From Endocalyx cinctus (taxonomy: Eukaryota; Ascomycota; Sordariomycetes; Amphisphaeriales; Apiosporaceae): a stretch of 64,000 bases of DNA. Below the pieces are notes generated by a model. The model ran no database searches and was not told the DNA's origin. It worked only from the letters and a program-made list of their open reading frames with translations. The stretch spans positions 248,001-312,000 of the forward strand of contig BCKC01000001.1 of assembly GCA_001600455.1 (NCBI GenBank). Direction: 5' to 3'. The position numbers were made by a program, and so were the translations under genes. Shown piece by piece: positions 47,201-57,444 of the stretch. Each line of letters begins with the position of its first letter. Position 1 is the stretch's first letter.

Positions 47201-47900
47201 TAGTGTACGTGTAGTGTACCGCGTAGATTACCGGACCAGCGGATCGTCGGTAGTCATCAATCTTATCTTGGATTTCTGTCTTCCGGGTCCGGTATCATAT
47301 CCGCCGTACTGTAGAAATTTGATAATGACCTCGTCCTCTTCTCTCCTCTCGGCATATGATGAATCGGCATATGATGAATATTATGCATAGAAACGAGAGC
47401 GGAGGTGGCTCCGAGACATATACCAGCTGGTATTACCTTCTGAAATATTACACAGTAGCTTACAATAGTAGGACATACCAACCCGCATCAATTCCGCCTC
47501 TTCTTACCTAATCCATGCCGCTTTTAGTCTGAGCCTGGCTGGAGCAGTAACACACTTTTGCGTAAGTTAAAATGACTAAACTTGCATAATTTTTCAATTT
47601 GTTACACCATAACAAAGGCGTAGCCAATTTTTGATATCACCGCTTCGTAAGAAGTCGCAGACTGCCTGGCCTTTCACATGCCGTACGAGAGAGGGATAGT
47701 GTGAGAGAGAGAGAAAGTAAGGCTCCTGGAGGATGTGAATGTCAACTAGAGTGGACCCGAGCATTTCAAGAACCACGTGCATCTGTTGAGCATGGTCGAC
47801 GAGCTCTGGAAATTACAAGGAGTGCTACTCTAGGACGACCTTTTCCCTCTCCTATGTCTTTCCTACCAAGGGCTCGAATCTCACCAACCGTGGGCGCAGA
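44213..47900. other. gene-poor AT-rich spacer
   Basis: No conserved frame over 3.7 kb. It contains many short TA-rich tracts, repeated CTTAAGTA-type words (for example 44380, 46095, 46564) and one TACGGAGTA copy at 45620-45628. No transposase or gene relic recognised here. Confidence 0.5.
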
Positions 47901-48700
47901 TGTTTAAGCATTCAGGAACGTACTCGCTACCTGCAGCGCATCTTCTTAAGTCTAATACGAGCGAAAGAAGAGTTAGCTGTTCTGCGTACCAAATGATGAC
48001 GCTCGCGAGCTCCGTGCTTTAGCTTCCTTACCTCGACCATACTCTTGGCGACGGGGCCCTCGTACCAGCTTTTTTCGGCAAGGCATCCCCAAGCACCTAT
48101 CTTGTAACTCGTCGCTTTCTATCGGCCGAGAAACCCCTGTCAATCACGGATATGGTGGGTGCACTGCGCCATTGCCCGATTCGCCACGAGGCCATACAGC
48201 ATCGCTGTCACTTCACCGAGCCAAGCGTCTGGTCGTCACTCACGTTAGCTGTCGTTTCGAGGCTGATCGGAAGTCCCGGCGAACAAATGGGATTCGGGGT
48301 ACTCACTGCCAGTAAAAACAGTAGGTCAAGTTTCAAGAGAAGTGGTTTTAAAAGGAGCTTCTACGGGAGGTTTCCGTACGTTATCACTGGCGATCGACCT
48401 TAGAAAGGTTCATCTCCGAGCAGCGCCCTCGCCTTCTCGAAGGGGACCAAAGTGCCTGCCAATCCCGCCGACCACGCGGTTTCAAACGGAACTAAAAAAG
48501 TGCCGTCAGCGCCCGATGACAGCATGGAAGTGCACGTTGGTGCCGTCCTCGAGGGCGAGAGTGACGTCGGAAAGAGATATGTTCTAGTGACTTAACACGC
48601 CTCGGCGACTCCTACATCAAAGAAGAGGGTGCTCGCCTCAGGTCCAGAGACCTGCATGAAGTGATAATAGAGTACCTCGAAGCCTATTTACAGATGTCTT
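47900..48700 (-). pseudogene. relic of FAD-dependent monooxygenase
   Basis: The minus strand reads as decayed coding sequence. From 48580 downward it gives LSDVTLALEDGTNVHFHAVIG and, after a one-base insertion near 48510, ADGTFLVPFE..., then GTLVPFEKARALLGDEPF before a stop near 48401. The DGT...VIGADG block is the DG motif of salicylate-hydroxylase-type FAD monooxygenases. About 410 bases further on, 48096-48082 reads VLGDA, matching the GD motif, preceded by a stop (RVTR-stop). Order and spacing fit that family. Several further stops and frameshifts lie between. Boundaries are approximate. One plus-strand frame is also rather open here but has poorer protein-like content. Confidence 0.5.
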
Positions 48701-49901
48701 GAATCCACTTGATCCTCACCCTCGATTTATTATTATCTACGTCACGAACCAATCTACGTATATAGGTAAAGCCTGCTACGAGGTCAGAAATCTGTTACGC
48801 AAGCCATTACCCGAAATTACTTCCTTATGCATAACTTTTCATAAACACCTCCTTCAGTCAAGTGACTAAGATGGACTGAACCGAGCCTGAGCAAAAGCGG
48901 CGATGCCAAAAAAAAAAAAAAAATACGCCAGTCCTAACTCGGCGTGCATTTGGTGCATATGTACAAATACGTTTGGAAAAGAGGGAGTGAGGTATGTGGC
49001 TTTGCCCATCGGATTTGACAGTTTTAGCTTCACCGAGAGCTCGACTACACGTGGAGCATCTTACATACATTTCCTTTTCCTTTCGGACCGGTTCGGCCGA
49101 CCTGGTTGTACTGAACTGCGCACAGCATTCAACAAATATCGAATTTGCTTACTCACGTTGGCTGCTCAATTCGTCGTGCGAAATCCGAGTGAAAAAATAA
49201 TTACCGTTCTTGATAAATATAAGTTTGGTTTCTCCTCGGTAGGGCTGAATAAGTGTGTATCAAGATGAATGATCAGTTAGTAAATTATTTATTTATTTAT
49301 GATAATAAAACATGTTCAGCATAGTATGTAAAGAGTTTTAAAAGAGTACGCACGAGAGGAATAACGGAGTTCCAAGCCTCAAATATATATATATACACCT
49401 AGGTATACATATATGTCATTACTGTACATTATGTTACATCTCGTCGCTCTCTAGCCTTCATTGCGGGGTAAAGAGAATAGCTTCATCTACTTTTAGTATT
49501 CTGAGCTGTCGTAGGAGCAGCCAAGCATCTAATTCCAGTCTTAAAAGTCATATTCAGAAACGCTATATTATACATATATATTTAAGCATTATAATAGCAA
49601 TCCAATTACAATAAATAAAGAGTGCCTTAATTATGGGTATAACGCCCAAACCCTAACCCCATCGAATCATCGCGGTTTATGTCAAGAGGTAGAATCAATT
49701 AGTAAGAAAAAGGAGGGAAAGCCGTTTTCTCGAGACGACTTACTTCGTTAATTCTATTAATTTTCACGCTCGACAACTCGATAACTTCTTGGGAAAAAAC
49801 AATACTCCAACCTCAACAGCCCTCACCTCACCTCCAATCAAAACATCCCTTTAAAACAAGAAAACAAAATTACTTACCCCCCTTCCCAAAAAAAAAAAAA
49901 A
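48701..49901. other. AT-rich spacer
   Basis: Two overlapping plus frames at 48903-49268 have no recognisable motif. The last 15 bases before the next start codon are a run of A. Confidence 0.5.
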
Positions 49902-50594
49902 ATGACGGTAACGCTAATCGTCCTCCTCACGACCTCTTCCCCCACCGCCCCCTCCCTCCCCGCCGCGGCCCTCGCCCAAATGTCCTCCTGCCTAGCCGGC
50001 CAAGCCGCCTGGGTATCCGCGCACCTCCCGTCCGCGCCCTCGACCCCGTCCGCGCGGGGCGTCGCGCTCCTGGGCCGAGCCGAGGACGGGCGCGTCGTCC
50101 TCGAGACGTCGTCGTGGTCTTCGCGGGAAGAACACGCCGCGTGGCTCGCGAGCGACGCGTACGCGGCCGGGTCGGCCACTCTAGTACCGCATTTTGATTT
50201 TTCCAAACTCGAGTACTTTTACGTCGAGGGCGGGGTTTTTCGTTCTGAGGAGAAGAAAAACGAAGAAGAAATTTCGTTGCTCGATAGTCCCGTCGTGAGC
50301 GTCACGCGCGTCGTCGTCGCCGCCGCGGATAAGGAGAAGATGACCAAGGCGTACGACGAGACGAAGGATGTCCTCGAAGGGTTCGCGAAGCCGTACGCCG
50401 CGAGGGCCGGGTGGAGGTTGGTCGGACCGGACTCGGACACGGAGGAGTTTCTCATCTTCGCCGGTTGGACCTCGGTCGAGAGACACGTGAAAGAGTTCGC
50501 GGCGTCGGAAGGGTACCCCCGCTTTTTGGAGAAGTTGGGGCCTTTGGTTAAGGATAAGAAGTTTGAGCAACTGCACTACACCAAACTCTTGTAA
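49902..50594 (+). CDS. tandem ABM-like (dimeric alpha/beta barrel) protein
   Basis: An intronless gene for 230 residues. Two ferredoxin-like halves are visible. The first (about residues 1-112) opens MTVTLIVLLTT and ends LVPHFDFSKLEYFYVEGG. The second (about 128-230) opens SPVVSVTRVVVAAADKEKM and ends FLEKLGPLVKDKKFEQLHYTKLL. Each has the hydrophobic strand, helix and W-containing stretch (SSWSSREEHAAWLAS; FAGWTSVERHVKEFAAS) typical of the antibiotic-biosynthesis-monooxygenase (ABM) fold. A single chain would thus mimic the usual homodimer. No heme or flavin ligand can be named. Many fungal members are uncharacterised. The codon bias is extremely C/G-ending. The start codon follows a 15-nt A-run in the leader. 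Confidence 0.72.
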   Translation: MTVTLIVLLTTSSPTAPSLPAAALAQMSSCLAGQAAWVSAHLPSAPSTPSARGVALLGRAEDGRVVLETSSWSSREEHAAWLASDAYAAGSATLVPHFDFSKLEYFYVEGGVFRSEEKKNEEEISLLDSPVVSVTRVVVAAADKEKMTKAYDETKDVLEGFAKPYAARAGWRLVGPDSDTEEFLIFAGWTSVERHVKEFAASEGYPRFLEKLGPLVKDKKFEQLHYTKLL

Positions 50595-51271
50595 ATGGAG
50601 AGTTAAGAGATAGGGGGGAAATATGAGATCAAACTGCTTTCTTTGAATCGCAAGACCTTTTCAACAAGCGGCTTAAGCCTTTGTGGCTTGAACATACATA
50701 TATGCATATAGAAATGGATACATGGCAGGCACATACACAAGCAAACACGTGAGAAGGAGGAGACAGCCAGTTAACAGTCAACGTTCGTTGAGCAAGCATT
50801 GGTCTGTTTCCCTCAAGTTTTCTGAACAATTGATTTGATGGGAGCAAGATTTTTCGATTCTACCATCACAAGCCGGAAAAGGCCTGCTCGAAATAGCTAC
50901 TAAGTGCCTTTAACATAAGTAGCCATCCCCTATATGAATCATTATTTCCGCCTCCCATTTATATTCGGGATTAAAAATATCCGTAGACGCCGTCGGCCGT
51001 TTTTATAGTTATGATATAAAAAAAAAAACAAGCGTGAAAATCCCTTTTTTTTGGCCTTATAATGCAGCTCGTTGGCAAATGACGTATACCCGTTTTCTTT
51101 TTTTATGTGCACGTAATTGTCATTTCCGTCTTTACCCCTCGGTTTTGCCCTGGGGGACACACACACCACGAACGCCGAAACGGTCTCTTCTGTCCGTCTT
51201 TATTCGATTTCACATAAATTGGCTTCCATTCTTCGTCCTGTCAACTCGAAAAGAAGCTGTCTTTTGCCATT
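50595..51271. other. convergent spacer
   Basis: 3' flanks of the ABM-like gene and RPL38; no gene supported. Confidence 0.5.
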
Positions 51272-51929
51272 CTAAGCGGTGTGCTTTCCCTTCTTGTTCT
51301 TCTTGGGAACTTCCTTGATGGAGAGGCCTGGGAGTTGGGCTATGTTAGCAACTGCTTAAGACGTTCTCGTTGAAATATCCATCTTTCTTGGCATGTTCTT
51401 CCGAGGCGTGGACAAAAGGGGGGAGGGGCAGGGGAACGTACTGGGGGGAAGACTCTGCTTGAGCTTCTCGGCCTTGTCGGAGTCCTTGAGGATCAAGGTG
51501 TAGAGCTGCTTGGAGCATCGGACCTTGAACTTGGTCTGGGACGACTTCTTGTTCTTCTTGACGCGCGCGGCTATATTATCCCCGAATATTAGCCACAAGA
51601 ATTATGAATTTCGCTAACTATCTCCCATAATAACCAATTTCTATTTTCAAAACCACGGCGATAATAGACTCGATATTTGTCTCATCTAGACAAAGAACGG
51701 GAGGAGTCGGTTGTTTCATTCGGTAAGGGGGGGAAATAACGTACACTTGGCGTCCTTGCGACGGCAGATCTCGATGAACTGTAAATCAGGATGTGTTAGT
51801 TTTCTTTATTCCAATTCGTCGCCAGTTTGCCGAAGTTTTTTTTTTTTTTTTTTTTCGGGAGATTTTAAATTATTGAAAAAAAGATAACAATATACATACC
51901 TTCTTGATATCTCCGATTTCCTGAGGCAT
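51272..51929 (-). CDS. rpl38: 60S ribosomal protein L38 (eL38)
   Basis: A small ribosomal protein rebuilt from four exons: 51929-51900, 51778-51745, 51570-51442 and 51339-51272, giving 86 residues. The spliced sequence starts [20 protein letters not shown] and contains [15 protein letters not shown] and [21 protein letters not shown], all diagnostic for eL38. The C terminus is basic ([10 protein letters not shown]). Introns are 121, 174 and 102 nt; the first uses GTATGT and the other two GTACGT donors. Intron 1 contains a long T/A run. Multiple introns in a tiny, highly expressed gene are usual in filamentous ascomycetes. It is divergent from the Ish1-like gene at 52509. Confidence 0.94.
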
Positions 51930-52508
51930 CTTGACGGATTTATGCGATTAGGGATATCTAGCGAAAGGGGAAGGGGAAATAGAAAAGATGGTCAAAATCG
52001 GTTGTTGTTGGTGGTGATAGAAAAAAAAAAAAGGATATAATTAATTCAATCGCAGCGAAATTGTGTGAATTACAAGGGTTGTTAGCGAATTTCTAAATTG
52101 AGTGCTACTAAGAATGGTGGGTGGTATGCCATTGTGGCCAATCATCTATCATTCTAGCAGTTCTGGGGTTTGTTATAGAATGTGGCTCATCTGGCCCCTC
52201 ATTACGTGGCGTTCACCTGTTAAAAGTGGCGCTAGCTTGATATACTCACATGGATACGTAGCTCTAGGTTGTGCCTTTGCGAAGCTGGCAGGCTTCCATT
52301 TATCTCAGATTAAAGAAAAAAAGGACAGAGTTTCCTATTGGTTTTTTCTTTTATATCTCTTCGATTATGAATAATTATACTTTAATAAGGGAATTTCATT
52401 AGACTCCCTATAGATACCGTATTTTGCTTACACCAAAGATTCACCAAGCACCATTAAACTCCTGTACCAGCATCAACATCAGCATCGTGAACCTAAGTAA
52501 CCATAATT
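51930..52508. other. divergent promoter region, RPL38 / Ish1-like
   Basis: AT-rich; no gene supported. Confidence 0.5.
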
Positions 52509-53056
52509 ATGCCTACTCCCTTAGACAACGCTATGCGTTCCAAGGTATGTACCAGCCTAGAAAATATTACGAATTATTTAAATACTGACCAGATTATCTC
52601 GCTTATCATAGAACGCAGTGTTAGGTACGTAGCCCCTGGGATAACTCTCTCCTTCTTTCCCATGTCTCTTATACTAACAAATATCTTCCCCCCGGCAGCA
52701 TTCTCAGGGCTCGTCACAGCCGCAGTAGTGGTATGAAATAATTTCACTACCCCCCCTGACTCAAGCCCCGAAGATCTCAACACTGACCATCTCATAGTGG
52801 ACCTTTTGGGGTAATGATATCTTCCCGCCCGGAGCCGACCCCACCGGTGATCCGGAAGATTGGACCCGGGAGGAATTGCGGAGGTGGCTTGCCGCTGTAA
52901 GATGATTTATCTTTTCTAATCGCTCCCTCTTTATATATATATCGCTTTTACCGGAAGGGAACTAAAAACGTATATATCTTATAGCGTAATCTTCACCCTC
53001 AGCAGAGCGATACGCGCGAGCAGCTCCTCGAGAGGGTAAAGGCGAATATGAGGTAA
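52509..53056 (+). CDS. 77-residue membrane protein with Ish1/SAP-like end
   Basis: Five tiny exons, assembled from splice signals: 52509-52544, 52612-52624 (13 nt), 52700-52731, 52798-52896 and 53003-53056. All junction phases agree and yield 77 residues ending at TAA 53056. The product starts MPTPLDNAMRSKNAVL and has one transmembrane helix (about residues 14-30, GLVTAAVVWTFW). It then has a Pro/Asp/Gly-rich hinge (FPPGADPTGDPE) and closes with WTREELRRWLAAQSDTREQLLERVKANMR-type helices that resemble the Ish1/HeH/SAP-like helix-extension-helix module. Similar short fungal proteins exist but have no assigned role that I know. Introns are 67, 75, 66 and 106 nt, with GTATGT, GTACGT, GTATGA and GTAAGA donors. 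Confidence 0.82.
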
Positions 53057-53685
53057 TCGACTATGTCGATAAGCTGGGCCAAGCTAGGCCGTGCGAGCTA
53101 TCTGTTTCTACTATGGTGGACCTGATACCGGAAGCAAGTTTCTTCTTTCGGCTATCTTGCAGCGAGTCATGTATCTGAAGCGAGAGAGATCGAGACCCAA
53201 AGGTTAAAAATAGTCGGGCCCGAGAACTTGACGCTTCCTGCACCAAAGCGTCTCGAAGAAGACCTAGAATAGTGTAAGAGACTCTACTTGCACAGAACCA
53301 CTACATACGATGCTGTTGCATTTATATATTTTTCGTAGCTCCTAGTGTCATGATACACCGGAGCCGCATTAGCCCCTTTTCGCTATCCCATTCTTCTATG
53401 TATGCACCGAAGACTTAAAATCACCACAAGTCGTACGCGAAAGCCTTTGAATTTATGCAGCTAGTTTGTTTGTATAGAAAATTATGTATTAAACGCTATC
53501 ACCAATTATGAATAAGATAGAAAAAAACAAGTCCAAGCACTGTTTTCAACCCTCGACGAAGGAAGTTTATCGAAAGGTCGCTAATTTACATTATCCCCTA
53601 TTTTCTTTCTTATTTTTTTTTTATTTTTTTTTTTCCAAAGGGAAAGAAAAAGTAGATAGACTTTCTTAACTCAACCCAACCCAAC
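53057..53685. other. convergent spacer
   Basis: T-rich run at 53605-53635; no gene supported. Confidence 0.5.
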
Positions 53686-54059
53686 CTAACCCTCCCCCGG
53701 AACCTCCAACAGCGCATCGATATAACCGATCATGATGTTCAGGGATTCCTGAAGCTTATCAAATAGGTCCCAAAAGACTTCGCTGGCGTGGCCGAGCACG
53801 TGCTCGTGCATCCCCGGCACGGTCGGGAACGACGATTCGCACCCGGGCCACGTGCAAGCGATCTCCCGGACGCGTCGGGGCCGCCTCTTCCCCCGCTCGA
53901 CGAGGACGCGCGCCGGCCGGGCGTGATCGCGTACCATGTGCCGCCTCAGATCCTCCTCGAACGTGAACTCGATGAGCTTGCACCCGGGGAAGAGGCACGA
54001 CTTGCCCGTGTGCAGGCTCGCGTGGGCGGCCGCGCCGTCCAAGGGCACCAAACCCTCGT

Positions 54060-54090
<31 letters not shown>

Positions 54091-54657
54091 CCACGCGCGG
54101 CGGTCTTCGTCTTCGCCGTCGTCTTCGGCATTATCTTCGGCGGCCGCGCCTCCTTCCGGAGGAGTCGTCTCGTCGTTCTCGCTCGGCGCGGTCGCGAGCA
54201 CGCGCCTCATCTTCCTGAGCTCCTCGCGCCGGTCCTCGGTCAGCGGCGGCGGGTGTCGCCCGACGACGCTGCTGCCGTCGCCGACGCGGCCGAGGGGATC
54301 GTCGGTGCAGAATTCGTTCACCGACTCCATCGCGCTCGATATCTGGGCCACGTTATCCATGTTCATGGCGATTCGGTTGGTAAAATGCTTGAGGGCTTCC
54401 TCTTTTCGCTCGCGGGCGAAGGCGGAGTTCCTCGGCCTGACGTCGCGGAAGTAGCCGGGCCCGGAACCTTCGACGAAATTCGCGAAGTAGCGACCCCGGA
54501 GCTTCCGGTTGGGGTTCTCCTCGGGTAGGGCGATCTCCTCGTAGTTGTGTAGGATTTTGGGGACGCGCGCTACGGGGTACGGAAAGGGGAGGGGAGCGTC
54601 GACTCTTAGCAAAAGTCCCCAGGATACGTCGAGTATCATGTTGACGATGCACCTCAT
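53686..54657 (-). CDS. C2H2 zinc-finger protein, hypothetical
   Basis: A single-exon gene for 323 residues. I do not recognise a named regulator. Two C2H2-like fingers lie in the C-terminal third: CLFPGCKLIEFTFEEDLRRHMVRDH and CTWPGCESSFPTVPGMHEHVLGH, separated by a basic linker (RGKRRPRRVRE). The centre is very acidic, with eight consecutive Asp near residue 195, and is coded by a GTC/GAC trinucleotide tract. The N-terminal 150 residues contain RGRYFANFVEGSGPGYFRDVRPRNSAFARERKEEA and could form a helical domain. A transcription or chromatin role is inferred only from the fingers. The start at 54657 is the most upstream ATG in frame; ATG 54639 is an alternative. Codon bias is strong. Confidence 0.75.
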
Positions 54658-54817
54658 CCATGTCTAAAGGTTGGGACGGTACGCCCATACTCCTGCCGCG
54701 TTTCTCTCTGCAAACCCAAATACACGGGGCTCCAGTGGTTTGGGACGAGTAGGGAAGACAGCTTTCTTTTTACGCTGGTTTGGTGATGGGGTTATCGGTT
54801 CGTTATCGTGTCCTGGG

Positions 54818-54819
<2 letters not shown>

Positions 54820-54850
<31 letters not shown>
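54820..54850. repeat. T31 homopolymer
   Basis: Thirty-one consecutive T upstream of the C2H2 gene. Confidence 0.95.
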
Positions 54851-54851
<1 letters not shown>

Positions 54852-56070
54852 GTTTGAGGATTGTTAGTTCTCATTTCTATCTCTCGCACACCCTTCATTT
54901 GGAACTCATACCATTGGTACTATCACTAGAAGTATTTTCCATGTTGATGAAATGATATCTTTGATAACAGTATATATCGATATCCTACTAATTGTGGTGA
55001 GGGTGATACGATGGACATATACTAATCAGAAGATATTCGGTTAAGTACTGTTACTGTGAAGTGATGTAAAGTGAAGTGACCACAATGATGGGATAATAAA
55101 CATTTCTAGTTGAAACAGCTTATAGGGGGGGGGGAAGAGGAAAGGAAGAAAACAAGAATATATCGTTGCATTTCACTTACTTAGCAGCTTTACTTCCTAC
55201 TAATAAGTTAACTTTGGAAGCATCTACTCTGTACCTACTTAGTAAGTATTTACTAGGTAGGCTTCCCTATTGTATATACCTTAGGTAATTAGATACCGGT
55301 ATGGTCTTTGCTTCTTCTATCATGAATAATACTTTGGATGTATACCTATTCCCATACCTCAGTACTCTAGGTACTTAAGGTAGGTGGTAGTACCGAAGAT
55401 ACCACAACACTTAATACCTCTTATACTATTTAATAGATTTTCTTAGTACCGTAGTGTTGGGTTCGTATATTAATTTCAAGGGGGGGGGAATATTAACCCT
55501 TCAGCCCTCCTACCCTCGTCCTTGCGTACATGAACACGACGTATTTATTTATATGTATTTTTACATTCGGTATCCATGGATAGATGTATGTCTTACGATG
55601 GGACGAGATGACATGACGTGACATATGCGTTCCCCAAGTCAATAAATCGATGACAGGTAACTCTACCCGGTACGATGATCAAAGGGTACGGTACGATGAC
55701 AGGCTGACAGGATGGATATGTGGTCCCCCTCTTCCCCTCCTCTCTCTTCCCTTCGGCCTTTTGAAAATAGTGGACGTAAAAGAACTGACTCGAAAAGCTC
55801 TTATAATTTTAAGCTACGTGATTGGTCAATTGAAACGCTAGACCGAAAGCTGAATGAAGATAATCAGCTGTTTTAAAAGCTCAAAAAAGGAATGAATTTC
55901 CAAATGTTACTTGTTAGGGAACTTTCGCAGACTTTTAGTACAAAAAAAATACAAGAGATTTCTCCATAAAAAAAGAGGACCTGTAAATAACGAATGAACC
56001 AATCATAATGAAATAAATTACAAGCGATATCCTCCGATAAGCCGAGTTTTACCAACTGTTACTGGCAATT

Positions 56071-56074
<4 letters not shown>

Positions 56075-56110
<36 letters not shown>
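56075..56110. repeat. (GA)18 microsatellite
   Basis: Eighteen perfect GA units about 490 bases upstream of COX6. Confidence 0.95.
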
Positions 56111-56115
<5 letters not shown>

Positions 56116-56601
56116 AGAGACGGGTAACGGGTAACGGGATTAATCCGAGTAACCTTTTAGTAACTGGCTATATTATTATTACAGCAGTCTAGCACTGTAG
56201 ATACCTGCTTATTAGCTTTAAGTGCGCTAAACTTAATAGTATTGGGTACTGAAAATACTGAGGCAGTGGGGGTATTTTGGGTGAGTACTGGTAGAACTGG
56301 GGCATTTACTTTTACAGTACGACACCTAATTCCATTCCATCTCTCCAAAGCTTCCTTCAATTATTAACGCTTCTTGTTTTTCTCTCTCTCTTCTTCCTTC
56401 TTTTTTTCTCCTTCCCACAATCACCAATCCAAAAAAGTGACAAGTCACCGACCAAAACAACTCGACAAAAACCCTCTCCACTCCTCCTCTCCTTTTCGAA
56501 ACAATCAATTACTTTGTCGTTTATTAACGACTATTTCCTTTTTATCCGCCAAAAATAAAAATAAAAATAAAAAAATCAATTTAAAAAATTAGGAAAAAAA
56601 A

Positions 56602-57444
56602 ATGTCTTCTACTTCTCTCCTCCGAATGGCCGCCCGCGGCTCAGTAAAGCCGACTTTCTTCCGCGCAAACCGACCTGTCGTCAGCACTCAGGCCAATGCC
56701 CCCTTCGTTCCCGGCTTGCTCATCGCCGGCTCGACTCTTAACTTTAGCACCACCACCGCCCGACGAGCGCATGCCCCCGAAGAGACCTTTGAGGAGTTTA
56801 CTGCGAGGTAAGCACAGAAACAAAAAAGAGACCTAATTTCCCTCCCCAATTCGATTCGAGGGAAAAATGTCACATAAAGTGGAACCCTTCCTACGCATGC
56901 TTGAAGGGAAGGATCTGCACCCAACAATCGTACGATAAGGTGGTCATCAATGTTCACGATACTCGTCTCCACGAATTCAATTGATATCGTCAAATCATCC
57001 CAAAGCTTTGTCGGTTACTAATTAAACTTATCCTATAGATACGAGAAGGAATTCGATGGTGTACAAGATGTATTCGAGCTTCAGGTTAGTCGGAATTTAC
57101 CACTTACAATTTTACAATTTTAAGTTTCAACAAACATCATAAAACAAACCCCTCCTTCAAAATAAACGAGGGTCACTGTTATTTACGACTATTTTAAAAA
57201 ATAGCGCAACCTTAACAACGCTTTCGCCTACGATCTCGTCCCCTCGCCTTCCGTCGTCCAGGCCGCCCTCAAGGCCGCGAGGAGAGTAAACGACTTCCCC
57301 ACCGCCGTCCGAATTTTCGAGGGTATCAAGGCCAAGGTTGAGAATAAGGGCCAGTACGAGCAGTATCTCGAGGAGCTTAAGCCCCTGCGGGAGGAATTCG
57401 GTATCCCGTTGAAGGAGGATTTATACCCGGAACAGTCCAAATAG
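56602..57444 (+). CDS. cox6: cytochrome c oxidase subunit 6 (COX5A family)
   Basis: A nuclear-encoded subunit of mitochondrial complex IV. Exons are 56602-56807, 57039-57084 and 57205-57444 (introns 231 and 120 nt; GTAAGC and GTTAGT donors), giving 163 residues. The Arg/Ser/Ala-rich first 50 residues form a mitochondrial presequence. The mature part carries ETFEEFTARYEKEFDGVQDVFELQRNLNNAFAYDLVPSP and RRVNDFPTAVRIFEGIKAKVENKGQYEQYLEELKPLREEFGIP, clear COX6/COX5A signatures. The length fits fungal homologues. The leader is A-rich with a 9-nt A-run before the ATG. It converges on the chromodomain gene. Confidence 0.95.

Larger units (their letters stand above)
54658..56601. other. divergent AT-rich spacer with simple repeats
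   Basis: Holds the T31 run, a (GA)18 microsatellite and the promoter of COX6. No gene supported. Confidence 0.5.

Noticed and set aside
47715..48596. Nearly open plus-strand frame with four TAG stops, at first taken for a RIP-damaged gene
   Set aside because: The minus strand of the same region gives recognisable FAD-monooxygenase motifs, so the plus frame is more likely its shadow.
53788..54528. 246-codon plus-strand frame over the C2H2 gene
   Set aside because: Val/Arg-rich shadow that includes the poly-Asp tract read backwards.
56130..56150. GGGTAAC repeats resembling telomere-like units
   Set aside because: Only two to three units and not TTAGGG; a chance short repeat.
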